Assembly (NCBI GenBank): GCA_016191225.1
Contig: JACPPC010000004.1
Span: 1 to 64,000 of the forward strand
DNA length: 64,000 nucleotides
Reading direction: 5' to 3'
Source of the DNA: Gemmatimonadota bacterium
GTDB lineage: Bacteria > Gemmatimonadota > Gemmatimonadetes > Gemmatimonadales > Gemmatimonadaceae
Both the position numbers and the translations under genes were made by a program. The notes below the pieces were generated by a model. It was not told the origin of the DNA. It did no database searches and worked only from the letters and a program-made list of their open reading frames with translations. This document shows positions 41,165 to 49,318 of this stretch, one piece after another. Every line of letters begins with the position of its first letter. Position 1 is the first letter of the stretch.

Positions 41165-42316
41165 TCACGTCGACGTGTAATCGCGCCCCTTCCAGGTCAC
41201 ACGGCTGCCGCGGCCGATCGCGCCGGCGAAGATCCAGAGCATCACCGCCGCCCCCAGCGGGTGCAGGAAGCCGGTGAGCGGCGGCTTGCGCAGCCATGCA
41301 TACGCGGCCGCGAGCCAGAGCGACGTGGCCACGTACGCGGCCGCCCCCGCCCACGCCAGCACCGGCGGCACGAGCCCCGCCACGCCGGCGATCGACACCG
41401 TCGCCGGCGCGAGCAGGAACAGGGGCGGGGCCAGCAGCAGCGGCCCGAACACCAGCGTATGCCGCAGCGGCGCCGGGATCGCGTACCGACCGCCGGCGTA
41501 CACGTTCTTGCGCCAGCCGCGCACGATCTCGGCCAGCGACGCGTACATCCGCGTCGACAGCTGCGCGAGCCCCAGCACCAGTCCCACCCGGCGGCCGCTG
41601 CGAAAGACCGCCTGCGCCAGCAACAGGTCCTCGGCCACGTTGTGCCGCACCGCCGCGTGCGTGCCCACCGCGTCGTACGCCTCGCGGGTGATGAACAGGC
41701 ACTGGCCGTTGGCGATCGTGTCCTCGGCCCGCCGCGCGCGCGACACCCGCCGCGCGCCGCCCAGCCGCGCGAGCAGGACGCCGAACACCAGGGGCTGCAC
41801 GAGCAGTTCCCAGAAGCTCTCCATCCGCTGCTCCCCGCCCACCGAGAGGAGGTCGTACCGGTGCCGGCGCATGTGGTGCATGGTGCGCGTGATCAGGTCG
41901 GGGAACTGGCGCGTGTCGGCGTCGGCGAAGAGCAGGATCACACCGCGGGCCTCCGCGGCCCCGCGGGCGCAGGCCCATTGCTTTCCGAACCAGCCCTCGG
42001 GGAGGGGCGGGACGTCGAGCACGCGCAACCGAGGGTCGCGGGCCGCGATCCCCCGCGCGAGGTCGCCGGTGCCGTCGGTGGAATGGTCGTCCACCGCGAT
42101 CACCTCGAGCCGCGGCCAGTGGCTCGTCAGCACGCTCTCGAGGCAGGCGGCAATGTGGCGGGCCTCGTTGCGCGCCGGCACGATCACGCTCACCAGCGGC
42201 GGATCGGGAGGGGGGGTGTCGGGCTCAGCGCCGAGGTCGTCCGACTGCGCCGCGCGCCAGAGGAGCACGGCGGGAACGACGACCCAGGGAAGCGCGAGCA
42301 GCAGGGCGATCGGCAC
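41165..42316 (-). CDS. Family 2 glycosyltransferase (HpnB/CrtQ-like)
   Basis: A 383-aa membrane-associated GT-A enzyme from GTG 42316. An N-terminal helix (IALLLALPWVVVPAVLLW) anchors it. Then come VSVIVPARNEARHIAACLESVL, VDDHSTDGT, LFADADTRQFPD (DxD-like metal site), the acidic EDLLLAQAVFRSG and RGWRKNVYAG. Three or four C-terminal membrane helices follow. The pattern matches glycosyltransferases associated with hopanoid or carotenoid modification. No hopanoid or carotenoid genes are in the window. It diverges from the rhodanese gene. Confidence 0.88.
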   Translation of the reverse strand: MPIALLLALPWVVVPAVLLWRAAQSDDLGAEPDTPPPDPPLVSVIVPARNEARHIAACLESVLTSHWPRLEVIAVDDHSTDGTGDLARGIAARDPRLRVLDVPPLPEGWFGKQWACARGAAEARGVILLFADADTRQFPDLITRTMHHMRRHRYDLLSVGGEQRMESFWELLVQPLVFGVLLARLGGARRVSRARRAEDTIANGQCLFITREAYDAVGTHAAVRHNVAEDLLLAQAVFRSGRRVGLVLGLAQLSTRMYASLAEIVRGWRKNVYAGGRYAIPAPLRHTLVFGPLLLAPPLFLLAPATVSIAGVAGLVPPVLAWAGAAAYVATSLWLAAAYAWLRKPPLTGFLHPLGAAVMLWIFAGAIGRGSRVTWKGRDYTST

Positions 42317-42438
42317 GGGCGGAATCTGGCCCGGTGACCCGGGCCGTGCCGTGGCGGTGGCGCATCCCCCCCGCGGCAGCGTACACTCCCCTCGCGCGCA
42401 CGGCGCCCCCCGACCCACCAACTCCGAGGAGCCGCTTG

Positions 42439-42798
42439 GTGACGTTCAAGACCGGTAGCGACCTGATCGCCGAGGCCAAGGCGAAGATCAAGGAGGTGCG
42501 CGTGGAGGAGGCGCGCGCGCTGCATGGCGCCCCCGGCGTCACCTTCCTCGACTGCCGCGAGCCCAACGAGTACAACCTCGGCCGCATTCCGGGGGCCGTC
42601 TTCATTCCCCGGGGCCAGCTCGAGACGAACGTCGAGGGCCGCATCGGCCGCGACCAGCGCGTGGTGATCTACTGCGCCAGCGGCAATCGCTCGGCGTTCG
42701 CCGCCGTGACCCTCGCCGAGATGGGGTACGGCGACGTGGCGTCGCTCGCGGAGGGCTTTCGCGGGTGGGCACAGCGGGGCGGCCCCGTCGAGGGGTGA
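42439..42798 (+). CDS. Single-domain rhodanese
   Basis: A 119-aa sulfurtransferase-fold protein from GTG 42439, with GAGGAG seven bases upstream (a TTG directly before it is also possible). VTFLDCREPNEYNLGRIPGA and the active-site loop YCASGNRS, with Cys79, are intact, so persulfide chemistry is plausible. The stop overlaps the GTG start of the Nudix gene (GTGA), so the two are translationally coupled. Physiological sulfur donor and acceptor cannot be read from the sequence. Confidence 0.9.
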   Translation: MTFKTGSDLIAEAKAKIKEVRVEEARALHGAPGVTFLDCREPNEYNLGRIPGAVFIPRGQLETNVEGRIGRDQRVVIYCASGNRSAFAAVTLAEMGYGDVASLAEGFRGWAQRGGPVEG

Positions 42799-43385
42799 CC
42801 CACGGCGAGACGCTCGGCCGCCTCGAGCGGGCGCTAGCCGCGCGCGCCGGGCGCCTCGAGCACGCCGACGCGGCGACGAGCCGTGCCGCGGTGGCCGTGG
42901 TGCTGCGCCCCGACGGCCGGGGCTCGGCCGATGTGCTGTTCATCGAGCGGGCGGTGTTCGAGGGTGACCCGTGGAGCGGCCAGGTCGCCTTTCCCGGCGG
43001 GCGCGCCGAGGCCGGCGACGCGAGCCTGCTCGAGACGGCGGTGCGCGAGACGCGCGAGGAGATCGGCGGCGACCTGTCGCGCGCGGCACGGCTGGTCGGC
43101 ACCCTCGACGAGATTCACCCGCGCACGCCCGTGCTGCCGGCGATCGTCGTGCGGCCGCACGTGTTCGTGCTCGAGGAGGAGCTGCCGATCGAGCGCTCGC
43201 ACGAGGTCGCGGACACCTTCTGGGTGCCGCTGGCGACGCTGCTCGACCCCGCGACCACGCGCGAGGTGTCCGTGCGGGCGCGAGGGCTCCGGTTGCGCGT
43301 GCCGGGCTTCGTGGTCGGCGAGCGCGTGATCTGGGGCATGACCGAGCGATTTCTCCGGCAACTGCTTGCCCTCGTGTCATCCTGA
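42795..43385 (+). CDS. Nudix hydrolase, CoA-pyrophosphatase (NudL-like)
   Basis: A 196-aa enzyme from GTG 42795, overlapping the rhodanese stop. SGQVAFPGGRAEAGD followed by TAVRETREEIGG combines the CoA-specific upstream motif with the Nudix box (RExxEE core). ERSHEVADTFWVPL and VVGERVIWGMTERFL are C-terminal features of the NudL/NUDT7 type. It would hydrolyse CoA or oxidised CoA to phosphopantetheine and 3',5'-ADP. Length is normal and metal-binding glutamates are intact. Confidence 0.9.
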   Translation: MTHGETLGRLERALAARAGRLEHADAATSRAAVAVVLRPDGRGSADVLFIERAVFEGDPWSGQVAFPGGRAEAGDASLLETAVRETREEIGGDLSRAARLVGTLDEIHPRTPVLPAIVVRPHVFVLEEELPIERSHEVADTFWVPLATLLDPATTREVSVRARGLRLRVPGFVVGERVIWGMTERFLRQLLALVSS

Positions 43386-43700
43386 GGCGTGAGCGGGGAG
43401 GGCGCGCGGGGGGAGAGCGGCCGACCACGGCAACACCGAGGAACCGGGAGGGCACGGAGGACGAAACGACGTGCCTGGTTCGGAGCGTACGGCAGGGCCA
43501 GCCTGCGGATTGCACCACGGCAAGGCGACCACCAGCGCACTGGCATTTCCGGATTCGCCGGTGCACGCGTCCTCGCCGCGCCCGCCGCGCCCGCCGTGCC
43601 GTCCACCGCCCTCCACCGCCCTCCCCGTCCCGGTGGTCGGCTCGTCTCGCTCTCCCCGCCTCTCCGTCTTGGTCGCGCCCGCGCCGTCGGGCTCGCCCCC
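43386..43700. repeat. Dispersed palindrome-ended element, intergenic copy
   Basis: The 379-bp gap before mntH is mostly a degenerate relative of the elements in dnaE2 and imuB. Terminal blocks GGAGAGCGGCCGACCACGG (about 43,414) and their approximate complement CCGGTGGTCGGCTCGTCTC (about 43,637) flank a different core containing CACGGAGGACGAAACG. A short CATCCTGAGGCGTGAGC motif precedes it. I see no gene here. Confidence 0.6.
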
Positions 43701-43714
43701 CTCGCCGGTCCCTC

Positions 43715-43743
43715 TTGTAAAGTTAGGCGCACCTAAATATTCT
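43715..43743 (+). promoter_or_regulatory. Promoter and DtxR/MntR-like operator of mntH
   Basis: The palindrome TTAGG-CGCA-CCTAA (43723-43736) resembles DtxR/IdeR/MntR-family operators. It lies between a -35-like TTGTAA (43715-43720) and a -10-like ATATTC (43738-43743) 17 bp apart. A DtxR-family regulator is encoded two genes downstream, so Mn(II)-dependent autoregulation is likely. Confidence 0.65.
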
Positions 43744-43764
43744 GGGAGGAGCCGCGTACTCCCC

Positions 43765-45165
43765 ATGACCACCGCCCAGCCCCCCGCGCGACCCGCCCGC
43801 GGCGACGACCCCGACCACGGCCCGGCCGCCTCGCGGCCGATCCCCGCCGACGGCTTCCGGCGCAGCCGCTCCGCGCCAAGCCTGGCCGAGGTCTACCGCA
43901 CCATTCCCATCAGCGGCCTCAGCTGGTGGCGCAAGCTTCTCGCCTTCGCCGGCCCCGGCTACCTCGTCGCCGTTGGTTACATGGATCCCGGCAACTGGGC
44001 CACCGACCTCGCCGGCGGGTCGCGGTTCGGCTACACCCTCCTCTCCGTCATCCTCCTCTCCAACCTGATGGCGGTGCTCCTCCAGGGGCTCGCCAGCAAG
44101 CTCGGCATCGCCACCGGTCGCGACCTCGCTCAGGCCTGCCGCGACCACTACTCCCGCCCGGTCGGCATCGCCCTCTGGGTGCTCTGCGAGCTCGCCATCG
44201 CCGCCTGCGACCTGGCCGAGGTGATCGGCACGGCGATCGCGCTCAACCTCCTGTTCGGGCTCCCCCTCGCCTGGGGCGTGGCCGCCACGATGCTCGACGT
44301 GATGATCGTGCTGATGCTGCAGAACCGGGGCTTCCGCCTCCTCGAGGCGCTCGTGGTCGCCCTCCTCGCCACCGTCGGCGTCTGCTTCCTCTTCATGATC
44401 ATCCTCTCCCGGCCCGATGCCGGCCCGGTCGCCCTCGGCTTCATTCCCTCCGCCGAGATCGTCCGCAACCCGGCCATGCTCTACATCGCGATGGGGATCC
44501 TCGGCGCCACCGTGATGCCGCACAACCTCTACCTGCACTCGAGCATCGTGCAGACGCGCAAGTACGAGGAGACGGCGGCGGGGAAGCGGGAGGCCGTGCG
44601 CTACGCCTTCCTCGACAGCACCATCGCCCTCTCGATCGCGCTCTTCATCAACGCCGCGATCCTGATCGTCGCCGCCGCCACCTTCCACACCACGGGCAAC
44701 ACCGGGGTCGCCGAGATCCAGGACGCCTACCAGCTCCTCACGCCGCTGCTCGGCGCGGGGGCGAGCACCGTGTTCGCCATCGCCCTCCTCGCCAGCGGGC
44801 AGAACTCCACCCTCACCGGCACCCTCGCCGGCCAGATCGTGATGGAGGGCTTCCTCGACTTGCGCCTGCGCCCATGGCTGCGTCGCCTCGTCACGCGCAT
44901 GATCGCGATTGTGCCCGCGGGCATCGCCGCTATCTTCTTCGGCGCGAGCGGGACCGCGAGGCTGCTCGTGCTGTCGCAGGTCATCCTCAGCCTGCAGCTC
45001 TCGTTCGCGGTCGTCCCGCTCGTCATGTTCACGTCCGACCGCCGCAAGATGGGCGACCTCGTGAACGCGCGGTGGCTCTCGGCGCTCGCCTGGCTCGTGG
45101 CCGTGACGATCGCACTGCTCAACGGCTGGTTGCTCGTGCAGGTCGTCCGCGGCTGGCTGGCCTGA
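43765..45165 (+). CDS. mntH: Nramp-family Mn(II) transporter MntH
   Basis: A 466-aa, 11-helix proton-coupled divalent metal importer from ATG 43765, with GGGAGGAG about 13 bases upstream. The metal-site motif [11 protein letters not shown] is in helix 1 and [15 protein letters not shown] in helix 6, including the conserved Met-Pro-His. A hydrophilic N-terminal extension of about 45 residues is Pro/Arg-rich. It is the first gene of the mntH-usp-mntR operon, below a TTAGG/CCTAA palindrome. Substrate preference for Mn(II) is inferred from the regulator and family. Confidence 0.93.
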   Translation: MTTAQPPARPARGDDPDHGPAASRPIPADGFRRSRSAPSLAEVYRTIPISGLSWWRKLLAFAGPGYLVAVGYMDPGNWATDLAGGSRFGYTLLSVILLSNLMAVLLQGLASKLGIATGRDLAQACRDHYSRPVGIALWVLCELAIAACDLAEVIGTAIALNLLFGLPLAWGVAATMLDVMIVLMLQNRGFRLLEALVVALLATVGVCFLFMIILSRPDAGPVALGFIPSAEIVRNPAMLYIAMGILGATVMPHNLYLHSSIVQTRKYEETAAGKREAVRYAFLDSTIALSIALFINAAILIVAAATFHTTGNTGVAEIQDAYQLLTPLLGAGASTVFAIALLASGQNSTLTGTLAGQIVMEGFLDLRLRPWLRRLVTRMIAIVPAGIAAIFFGASGTARLLVLSQVILSLQLSFAVVPLVMFTSDRRKMGDLVNARWLSALAWLVAVTIALLNGWLLVQVVRGWLA

Positions 45166-45191
45166 CGTCCGACCCCGCCCTCCCCACGCGC

Positions 45192-45647
45192 ATGTATCGC
45201 CGCATCCTCGTCCCCCTCGAGCACTCCGGCACCGACGCCTGCATCGTGGAGCACGTGCGCGGCCTGGCCCGGCATTGCGGCGCCAGCCTCGTGCTGATCC
45301 ACGTGGCCGACGGCTGGGTGGCGCAGCACCACGGCCAGCTTGAGCTGCGCGAGAGCGACGAGATGCGCCGCGACCGCGAGTACCTCGACCGGCAGGGCGA
45401 GCTCCTGCGGGGCGACGGCTTCGAGGTCGACGCGGTCCTCGCCAGCGGCGACCCCGCCCGCGAGATCGCCGCCGCGGCGCTGCGGGAGCAGTGCGACCTG
45501 ATCGCGATGGGCACGCACGGTCACAAGCTCCTCGCCGACCTCGTCTACGGCTCGGTCGCGAGCGAGGTGCGCCACATCGCCACGGTGCCCGTCCTCCTCG
45601 TGCGCGACCTGGCCCGGGCCGGCGGCGCCAGGCAGGCGCCGGCGTGA
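45192..45647 (+). CDS. Universal stress protein (UspA family)
   Basis: A 151-aa cytoplasmic protein from ATG 45192. It opens MYRRILVPLEHSGTDACIVEHV and carries the ATP-binding signature GTHGHKLLADLVYGSVASEV, equivalent to G-x2-G-x9-G-[ST], so it is probably nucleotide-binding. The gene is 26 bp after mntH and overlaps the mntR start (GTGA), placing it in the manganese operon. Some Nramp transporters are fused to Usp domains, so a regulatory role on MntH is plausible. Confidence 0.92.
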   Translation: MYRRILVPLEHSGTDACIVEHVRGLARHCGASLVLIHVADGWVAQHHGQLELRESDEMRRDREYLDRQGELLRGDGFEVDAVLASGDPAREIAAAALREQCDLIAMGTHGHKLLADLVYGSVASEVRHIATVPVLLVRDLARAGGARQAPA

Positions 45648-46423
45648 GCCCCTCGCGCCGCACGCGCCGCGCCACCGGGCGTGGCCACAGCGGAGGGGGC
45701 GCCCGGCACGGCACCGCCGCCGGCCAGGCCCTCACCGGCTCGGTCGAGGACTACGTCAAGGCCATCTACGAGCTCGCTGGCGCGTCGGGGGGCGCCGCCG
45801 CCACCACCGACATCGCGGACCGGCTCGCCATCGCGCCGCCGTCGGTGAGCGGCATGCTGCGCCGGCTCGCCGCGCTCGAACTGCTCACCCACGAGCCCTA
45901 CAAGGGCGTGACCCTCACCGCCGCCGGCCGCCGCGCCGCCCTCCGCATGCTGCGACGGCACCGGGTGATCGAGACCTACCTCGCGCGGCAGCTCGACTAT
46001 CCGTGGGACCGCGTGCACGCCGAGGCCGAGCGACTCGAGCACGCCGCCAGTGACGAGCTGATCGATCGCATGGCGTCCACGCTCGGCGAGCCCGCCGTCG
46101 ACCCGCACGGTGCGCCGATCCCGTCGCGCGAGGGCACCATGGCGGACATTCCCCAGCGCATGCTCGCCGACCAGCCGGTGGGGGCCCGCACCCGCGTCAC
46201 CAGCGTGAGCGACGACGACCCGGCGCTGCTGCGGTACGTCGCCTCGCTGGACATCCGCCCCGGCGCGTCGGTCACGGTGGTCGAGCGCGGTCCGTTCGAG
46301 GGACCCCTCACGGTGCGCGTGTCGGGAAAAGGTGGCACCGAGCGGCAGCACGTCGTGGGCCTGGCGGTGGCCCGCGCCGTGAATGTGGACGCGCCGCGCG
46401 GGCCGGCTCGGCGCGGCGGCTAG
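45644..46423 (+). CDS. mntR: DtxR/MntR-family metal-dependent regulator
   Basis: A 259-aa transcription factor from GTG 45644, overlapping the usp stop. After an Arg/Gly-rich leader of about 30 residues comes the winged helix (SVEDYVKAIYEL, TTDIADRLAIAPPSVSGMLRRL, LTHEPYKGVTLTAAGRRAAL). Next is the metal-binding dimerisation domain (RHRVIETYLARQLDYPWDRVHAEAERLEHAASDEL), then an FeoA/SH3-like C-terminal domain (VTSVSDDDPALLRYV...GPFEGPLTVRVSG). It probably represses mntH when Mn(II), or possibly Fe(II), is plentiful. Confidence 0.9.
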   Translation: MSPSRRTRRATGRGHSGGGARHGTAAGQALTGSVEDYVKAIYELAGASGGAAATTDIADRLAIAPPSVSGMLRRLAALELLTHEPYKGVTLTAAGRRAALRMLRRHRVIETYLARQLDYPWDRVHAEAERLEHAASDELIDRMASTLGEPAVDPHGAPIPSREGTMADIPQRMLADQPVGARTRVTSVSDDDPALLRYVASLDIRPGASVTVVERGPFEGPLTVRVSGKGGTERQHVVGLAVARAVNVDAPRGPARRGG

Positions 46424-46472
46424 CGCGGTGCCGCCGGGAACGGTGCCGGCGCGCCGAGCGTTTCGCGGGTCG

Positions 46473-47366
46473 ATGCCACGCTCGCCGATCCGGTCGCTGT
46501 CGTTCCGCGCGCGGTCGGTCGCGCTGCCCGCCCTGTCGCACGCGCTGCTCGCCGTGCTGCCCGCGCGTGCGCAGGTCGCGCCCCCGGCCGCGCCGCCGCC
46601 GGCCCGCCACGCCACGATCGCCCTCGACGCGCGGCTCGCGACCGACGCCGGGATCCGCCTCGGCGACCTCGTCGTCGTCGCCGCCGCCCCCGGCATCCCA
46701 GGCGACACCCTGCGCGTGGCCGCGTTCGTCAGGCGCGGCGCCGATCCCAGCGAGGTGGCCCGCGCGGAGTACCGGGTGCGGATGCACCTCGCCGACCTGC
46801 AGCGGGTCCTCGGCTACGGCGACCGCGTCGACCGCTTCGCGATCGCCACCCGCGACAGCGCCGCCACCACGAGGGCGATCGCCGGCATCAACGCCGCCGC
46901 CTTCGGCTTTCGCGCACACCGCTCCCGCGACATCGCCATCGAGACGTCGCGGACCTTCGCCGTGATCAGCCGGTTCCACAAGGCGATCGGCGTGATCACC
47001 ATCGGGGCCAGCGCGATCTTCCTGCTCTGCATCATGCTCATGAAGGTCGAGGAGCGGCGGCGCGACGTCGCCGCCCTGCGCCTCGTGGGCCTGTCGGCGG
47101 CATCGGTGGTGCGGGCGGTGGTCATCGAGGCGGCGCTCGTGAGCGTGATCGGCTCGGGGGCCGGGGTCGTGCTCGGCGCGGTGGCGTCGCGGCTCGTGAA
47201 CGCCTGGTACCAGCAGCTCTACCGCACGCCGCTCACCTTCTCGCTCGTCACGCCCGGCATCGTCGGCTTTGCCGTGGCGCTGTCGGTGGTGCTCGGGCTC
47301 GCCGCCGGCGTCCTCGCCGCGCGGCGGCTCGTGCGCACCCCGCCCCTGGCCCTCCTCGGCCGGTGA
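46473..47366 (+). CDS. FtsX-like ABC permease with signal-like N-terminus
   Basis: A 297-aa protein from ATG 46473 (an upstream GTG at 46428 is possible). The C-terminal half is a standard FtsX module with three helices; KVEERRRDVAALRLVGLSAASVVRAVVIEAALV is the coupling region. The N-terminal ~35 residues resemble a signal peptide or anchor (LPALSHALLAVLPARAQ) rather than the usual MacB first helix with FR-N start. The periplasmic part is short. It begins a four-gene ABC operon and overlaps the second permease (GTGA). Confidence 0.8.
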   Translation: MPRSPIRSLSFRARSVALPALSHALLAVLPARAQVAPPAAPPPARHATIALDARLATDAGIRLGDLVVVAAAPGIPGDTLRVAAFVRRGADPSEVARAEYRVRMHLADLQRVLGYGDRVDRFAIATRDSAATTRAIAGINAAAFGFRAHRSRDIAIETSRTFAVISRFHKAIGVITIGASAIFLLCIMLMKVEERRRDVAALRLVGLSAASVVRAVVIEAALVSVIGSGAGVVLGAVASRLVNAWYQQLYRTPLTFSLVTPGIVGFAVALSVVLGLAAGVLAARRLVRTPPLALLGR

Positions 47367-48550
47367 TCGGCGTCCTCGCCGCCGCCTCGCTGCTCCGGCA
47401 CCGGGCGCGCACCGCGCTTGCCGTCGCCGGGGTGGCCGTGTCGGCAGCGATGGTGCTCGACATGGTGATGCTGTCCACGGGCATGCGCGAGTCGTTCCGG
47501 TCGCTGCTCGAGCGCGGGGGCTTCCAGGTCCGCGTCGGGCCGCGGGGGGCGATGCCGTTCGACGGCGAGGCGACGGTGGGCGGCGGGGCGGGGCTCCTCG
47601 ACACGCTGCGCGCGATCCGCGGCATCACCATGGTGGCGCCGGTGCTCGGCGCCACCCTCCATGCGCCGCAGCCCGGCGGCGCGGTGGCCGCCTTCGCCCT
47701 CGGCGTGATCGCCGGCTCGCAGGGCGACTACGTGCTGCAGGAGGGGCACGAAGCCGTCGCCGATGGCGAGGTCGTGCTCAACGACCCGATGCTCGCCGCG
47801 GTGCGCCGTCGCGTGGGCGACACCCTCACCCTCGCCACCGGTTACGACCCGCAACTGCGCACGTTCAGCGGGGGGCGCACGTTGCGCATCGCGGGCCGCG
47901 TGCGCTTCCGCTACCTCGCCGCCGACCAGCGCGGTGCCGCGCTCCCCCTCGCCACGCTGCAGGCCATGGGCGGCGATGCGCGGCGCGACCGGCTCTCGCT
48001 CGTCATGCTGCGCGTGGACCCCGCCGCCGATGTCGAGGCCATCCGCGCCGGCATCGACGCCGCGCTGCCGCGCGTCTCGGCCCTGTCCACCGCCACCGCG
48101 CTCCAGCAGGCGGAGCAGCGGCTCAGCTACTTCCGGCAGCTGGCGTTCATCCTCGGGTCGATTTCCCTCGTCGTGGGCTTCCTGCTGGTAACCACGATCG
48201 TGACGGTGTCGGTGCATGAGCGCGTGGGCGAGATCGCCGTGATGCGCGCCATCGGCGTGAGCCGCCGGCACGTCGTGCAGCAGGTCGTGCTCGAGGGGCT
48301 CGTGCTCTCGCTGGCGGGCAGCGCCGGCGGGCTCGCGCTGGGCCTCGTCACCGCGCGCTGGCTGGACTCCATCCTCGCGACCTTCCCCGGCCTCCCCGAG
48401 TCGGTGGACTTCTTCCTCTTCCAGTCCATTCCGGCCCTCGCCGCGCTCGGCATGCTCGTGCTCACGGGACTCGCCGCCGGCGCCATTCCCGCGTGGCGGG
48501 CGGCCACGCTGCCGGTCGCCGCCACCCTGCGACGCGAGGCGGTGGCATGA
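47363..48550 (+). CDS. FtsX/MacB-like ABC permease
   Basis: A 395-aa permease from GTG 47363. The N-terminal anchor reads LLRHRARTALAVAGVAVSAAMV. A MacB-type periplasmic domain spans about 40-255. Three C-terminal helices follow; the coupling segment is VHERVGEIAVMRAIGVSRRHVVQQVVLEG. FtsX-type exporters pull substrates through or out of the envelope. It overlaps its upstream partner (GTGA) and the ATPase gene downstream (ATGA), so the three are made together. Confidence 0.88.
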   Translation: MIGVLAAASLLRHRARTALAVAGVAVSAAMVLDMVMLSTGMRESFRSLLERGGFQVRVGPRGAMPFDGEATVGGGAGLLDTLRAIRGITMVAPVLGATLHAPQPGGAVAAFALGVIAGSQGDYVLQEGHEAVADGEVVLNDPMLAAVRRRVGDTLTLATGYDPQLRTFSGGRTLRIAGRVRFRYLAADQRGAALPLATLQAMGGDARRDRLSLVMLRVDPAADVEAIRAGIDAALPRVSALSTATALQQAEQRLSYFRQLAFILGSISLVVGFLLVTTIVTVSVHERVGEIAVMRAIGVSRRHVVQQVVLEGLVLSLAGSAGGLALGLVTARWLDSILATFPGLPESVDFFLFQSIPALAALGMLVLTGLAAGAIPAWRAATLPVAATLRREAVA

Positions 48551-49275
48551 GTGGCGGCCTGAGCGGCGGCGCGAGTGGCGCCGCCGCCGCCGGGGAGGTC
48601 GTCCTGTCGGCGCGCGACGTGCACCGCGACTACCAGCTGGCCGGCGAGACCGTGCACGCCGTGCGCGGCATCTCGCTCGAGGTGCGCGCCGGTGACTGGG
48701 TCGCCCTGGTGGGGCCGAGCGGCTGCGGCAAGTCCACGCTGCTCAACCTGCTCGGGGCGATCGACCGCCCGACGTCGGGCACGATCGCCGTGCGCGGACG
48801 GGACATCGCGGCGCTTCGCGACCGCGACGCGACCGCGTTCCGCCTGCGGCACGTCGGCTTCGTCTTCCAGCGCTTTTACCTCATGCCGCAGCTGTCGGCG
48901 CTGGAGAACATCGAGCTGCCGATGGCCGAGGCCGGCGTGGCGAGGGCGGAGCGCCGTGCCCGTGCCCGGGAACTGCTGGCGTACGTGGGGCTCGACGCCC
49001 GCGAGCGGCACCGGCCGGCCGAGCTGTCGGGGGGCGAGCAGCAGCGGGCCGCGATCGCGCGGGCGCTGGCGAATCGCCCCGCCTTCCTCCTTGCCGACGA
49101 GCCCACCGGCGAGCTCGACGCCGCCACCGGCGCGGGGATCATCGCCCTCTTCGCGCGACTCAACGCCGCCGGCACCACGATCGTCGTCGTCACGCACGAC
49201 GGGGACCTGGCCCGCGCCGCCCGCCGCGTGATTCACCTGCGCGACGGCCATGTGGTCAACGAGGTGCACGCATGA
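48547..49275 (+). CDS. ABC transporter ATPase (LolD/MacB/AttE type)
   Basis: A 242-aa ATPase from ATG 48547, coupled to the permease. Walker A is LVGPSGCGKSTLLNLLG, the Q-loop VFQRFYLMPQLSALENIELP, signature LSGGEQQRAAIARAL, Walker B FLLADEPTGELD, H-loop VVTHDGDLA. A Gly/Ala-rich leader of about 18 residues precedes the domain. Its sequence class (MacB/LolD/FtsE) matches the FtsX-type permeases next to it. It should power export or extraction, with the AttH fusion product as likely partner. Confidence 0.93.
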   Translation: MSGGLSGGASGAAAAGEVVLSARDVHRDYQLAGETVHAVRGISLEVRAGDWVALVGPSGCGKSTLLNLLGAIDRPTSGTIAVRGRDIAALRDRDATAFRLRHVGFVFQRFYLMPQLSALENIELPMAEAGVARAERRARARELLAYVGLDARERHRPAELSGGEQQRAAIARALANRPAFLLADEPTGELDAATGAGIIALFARLNAAGTTIVVVTHDGDLARAARRVIHLRDGHVVNEVHA

Positions 49276-49318
49276 CGCGCCGCGCCGCGTTCAGGCCGGC
49301 CCGCGGGAGGGCGCGGCG

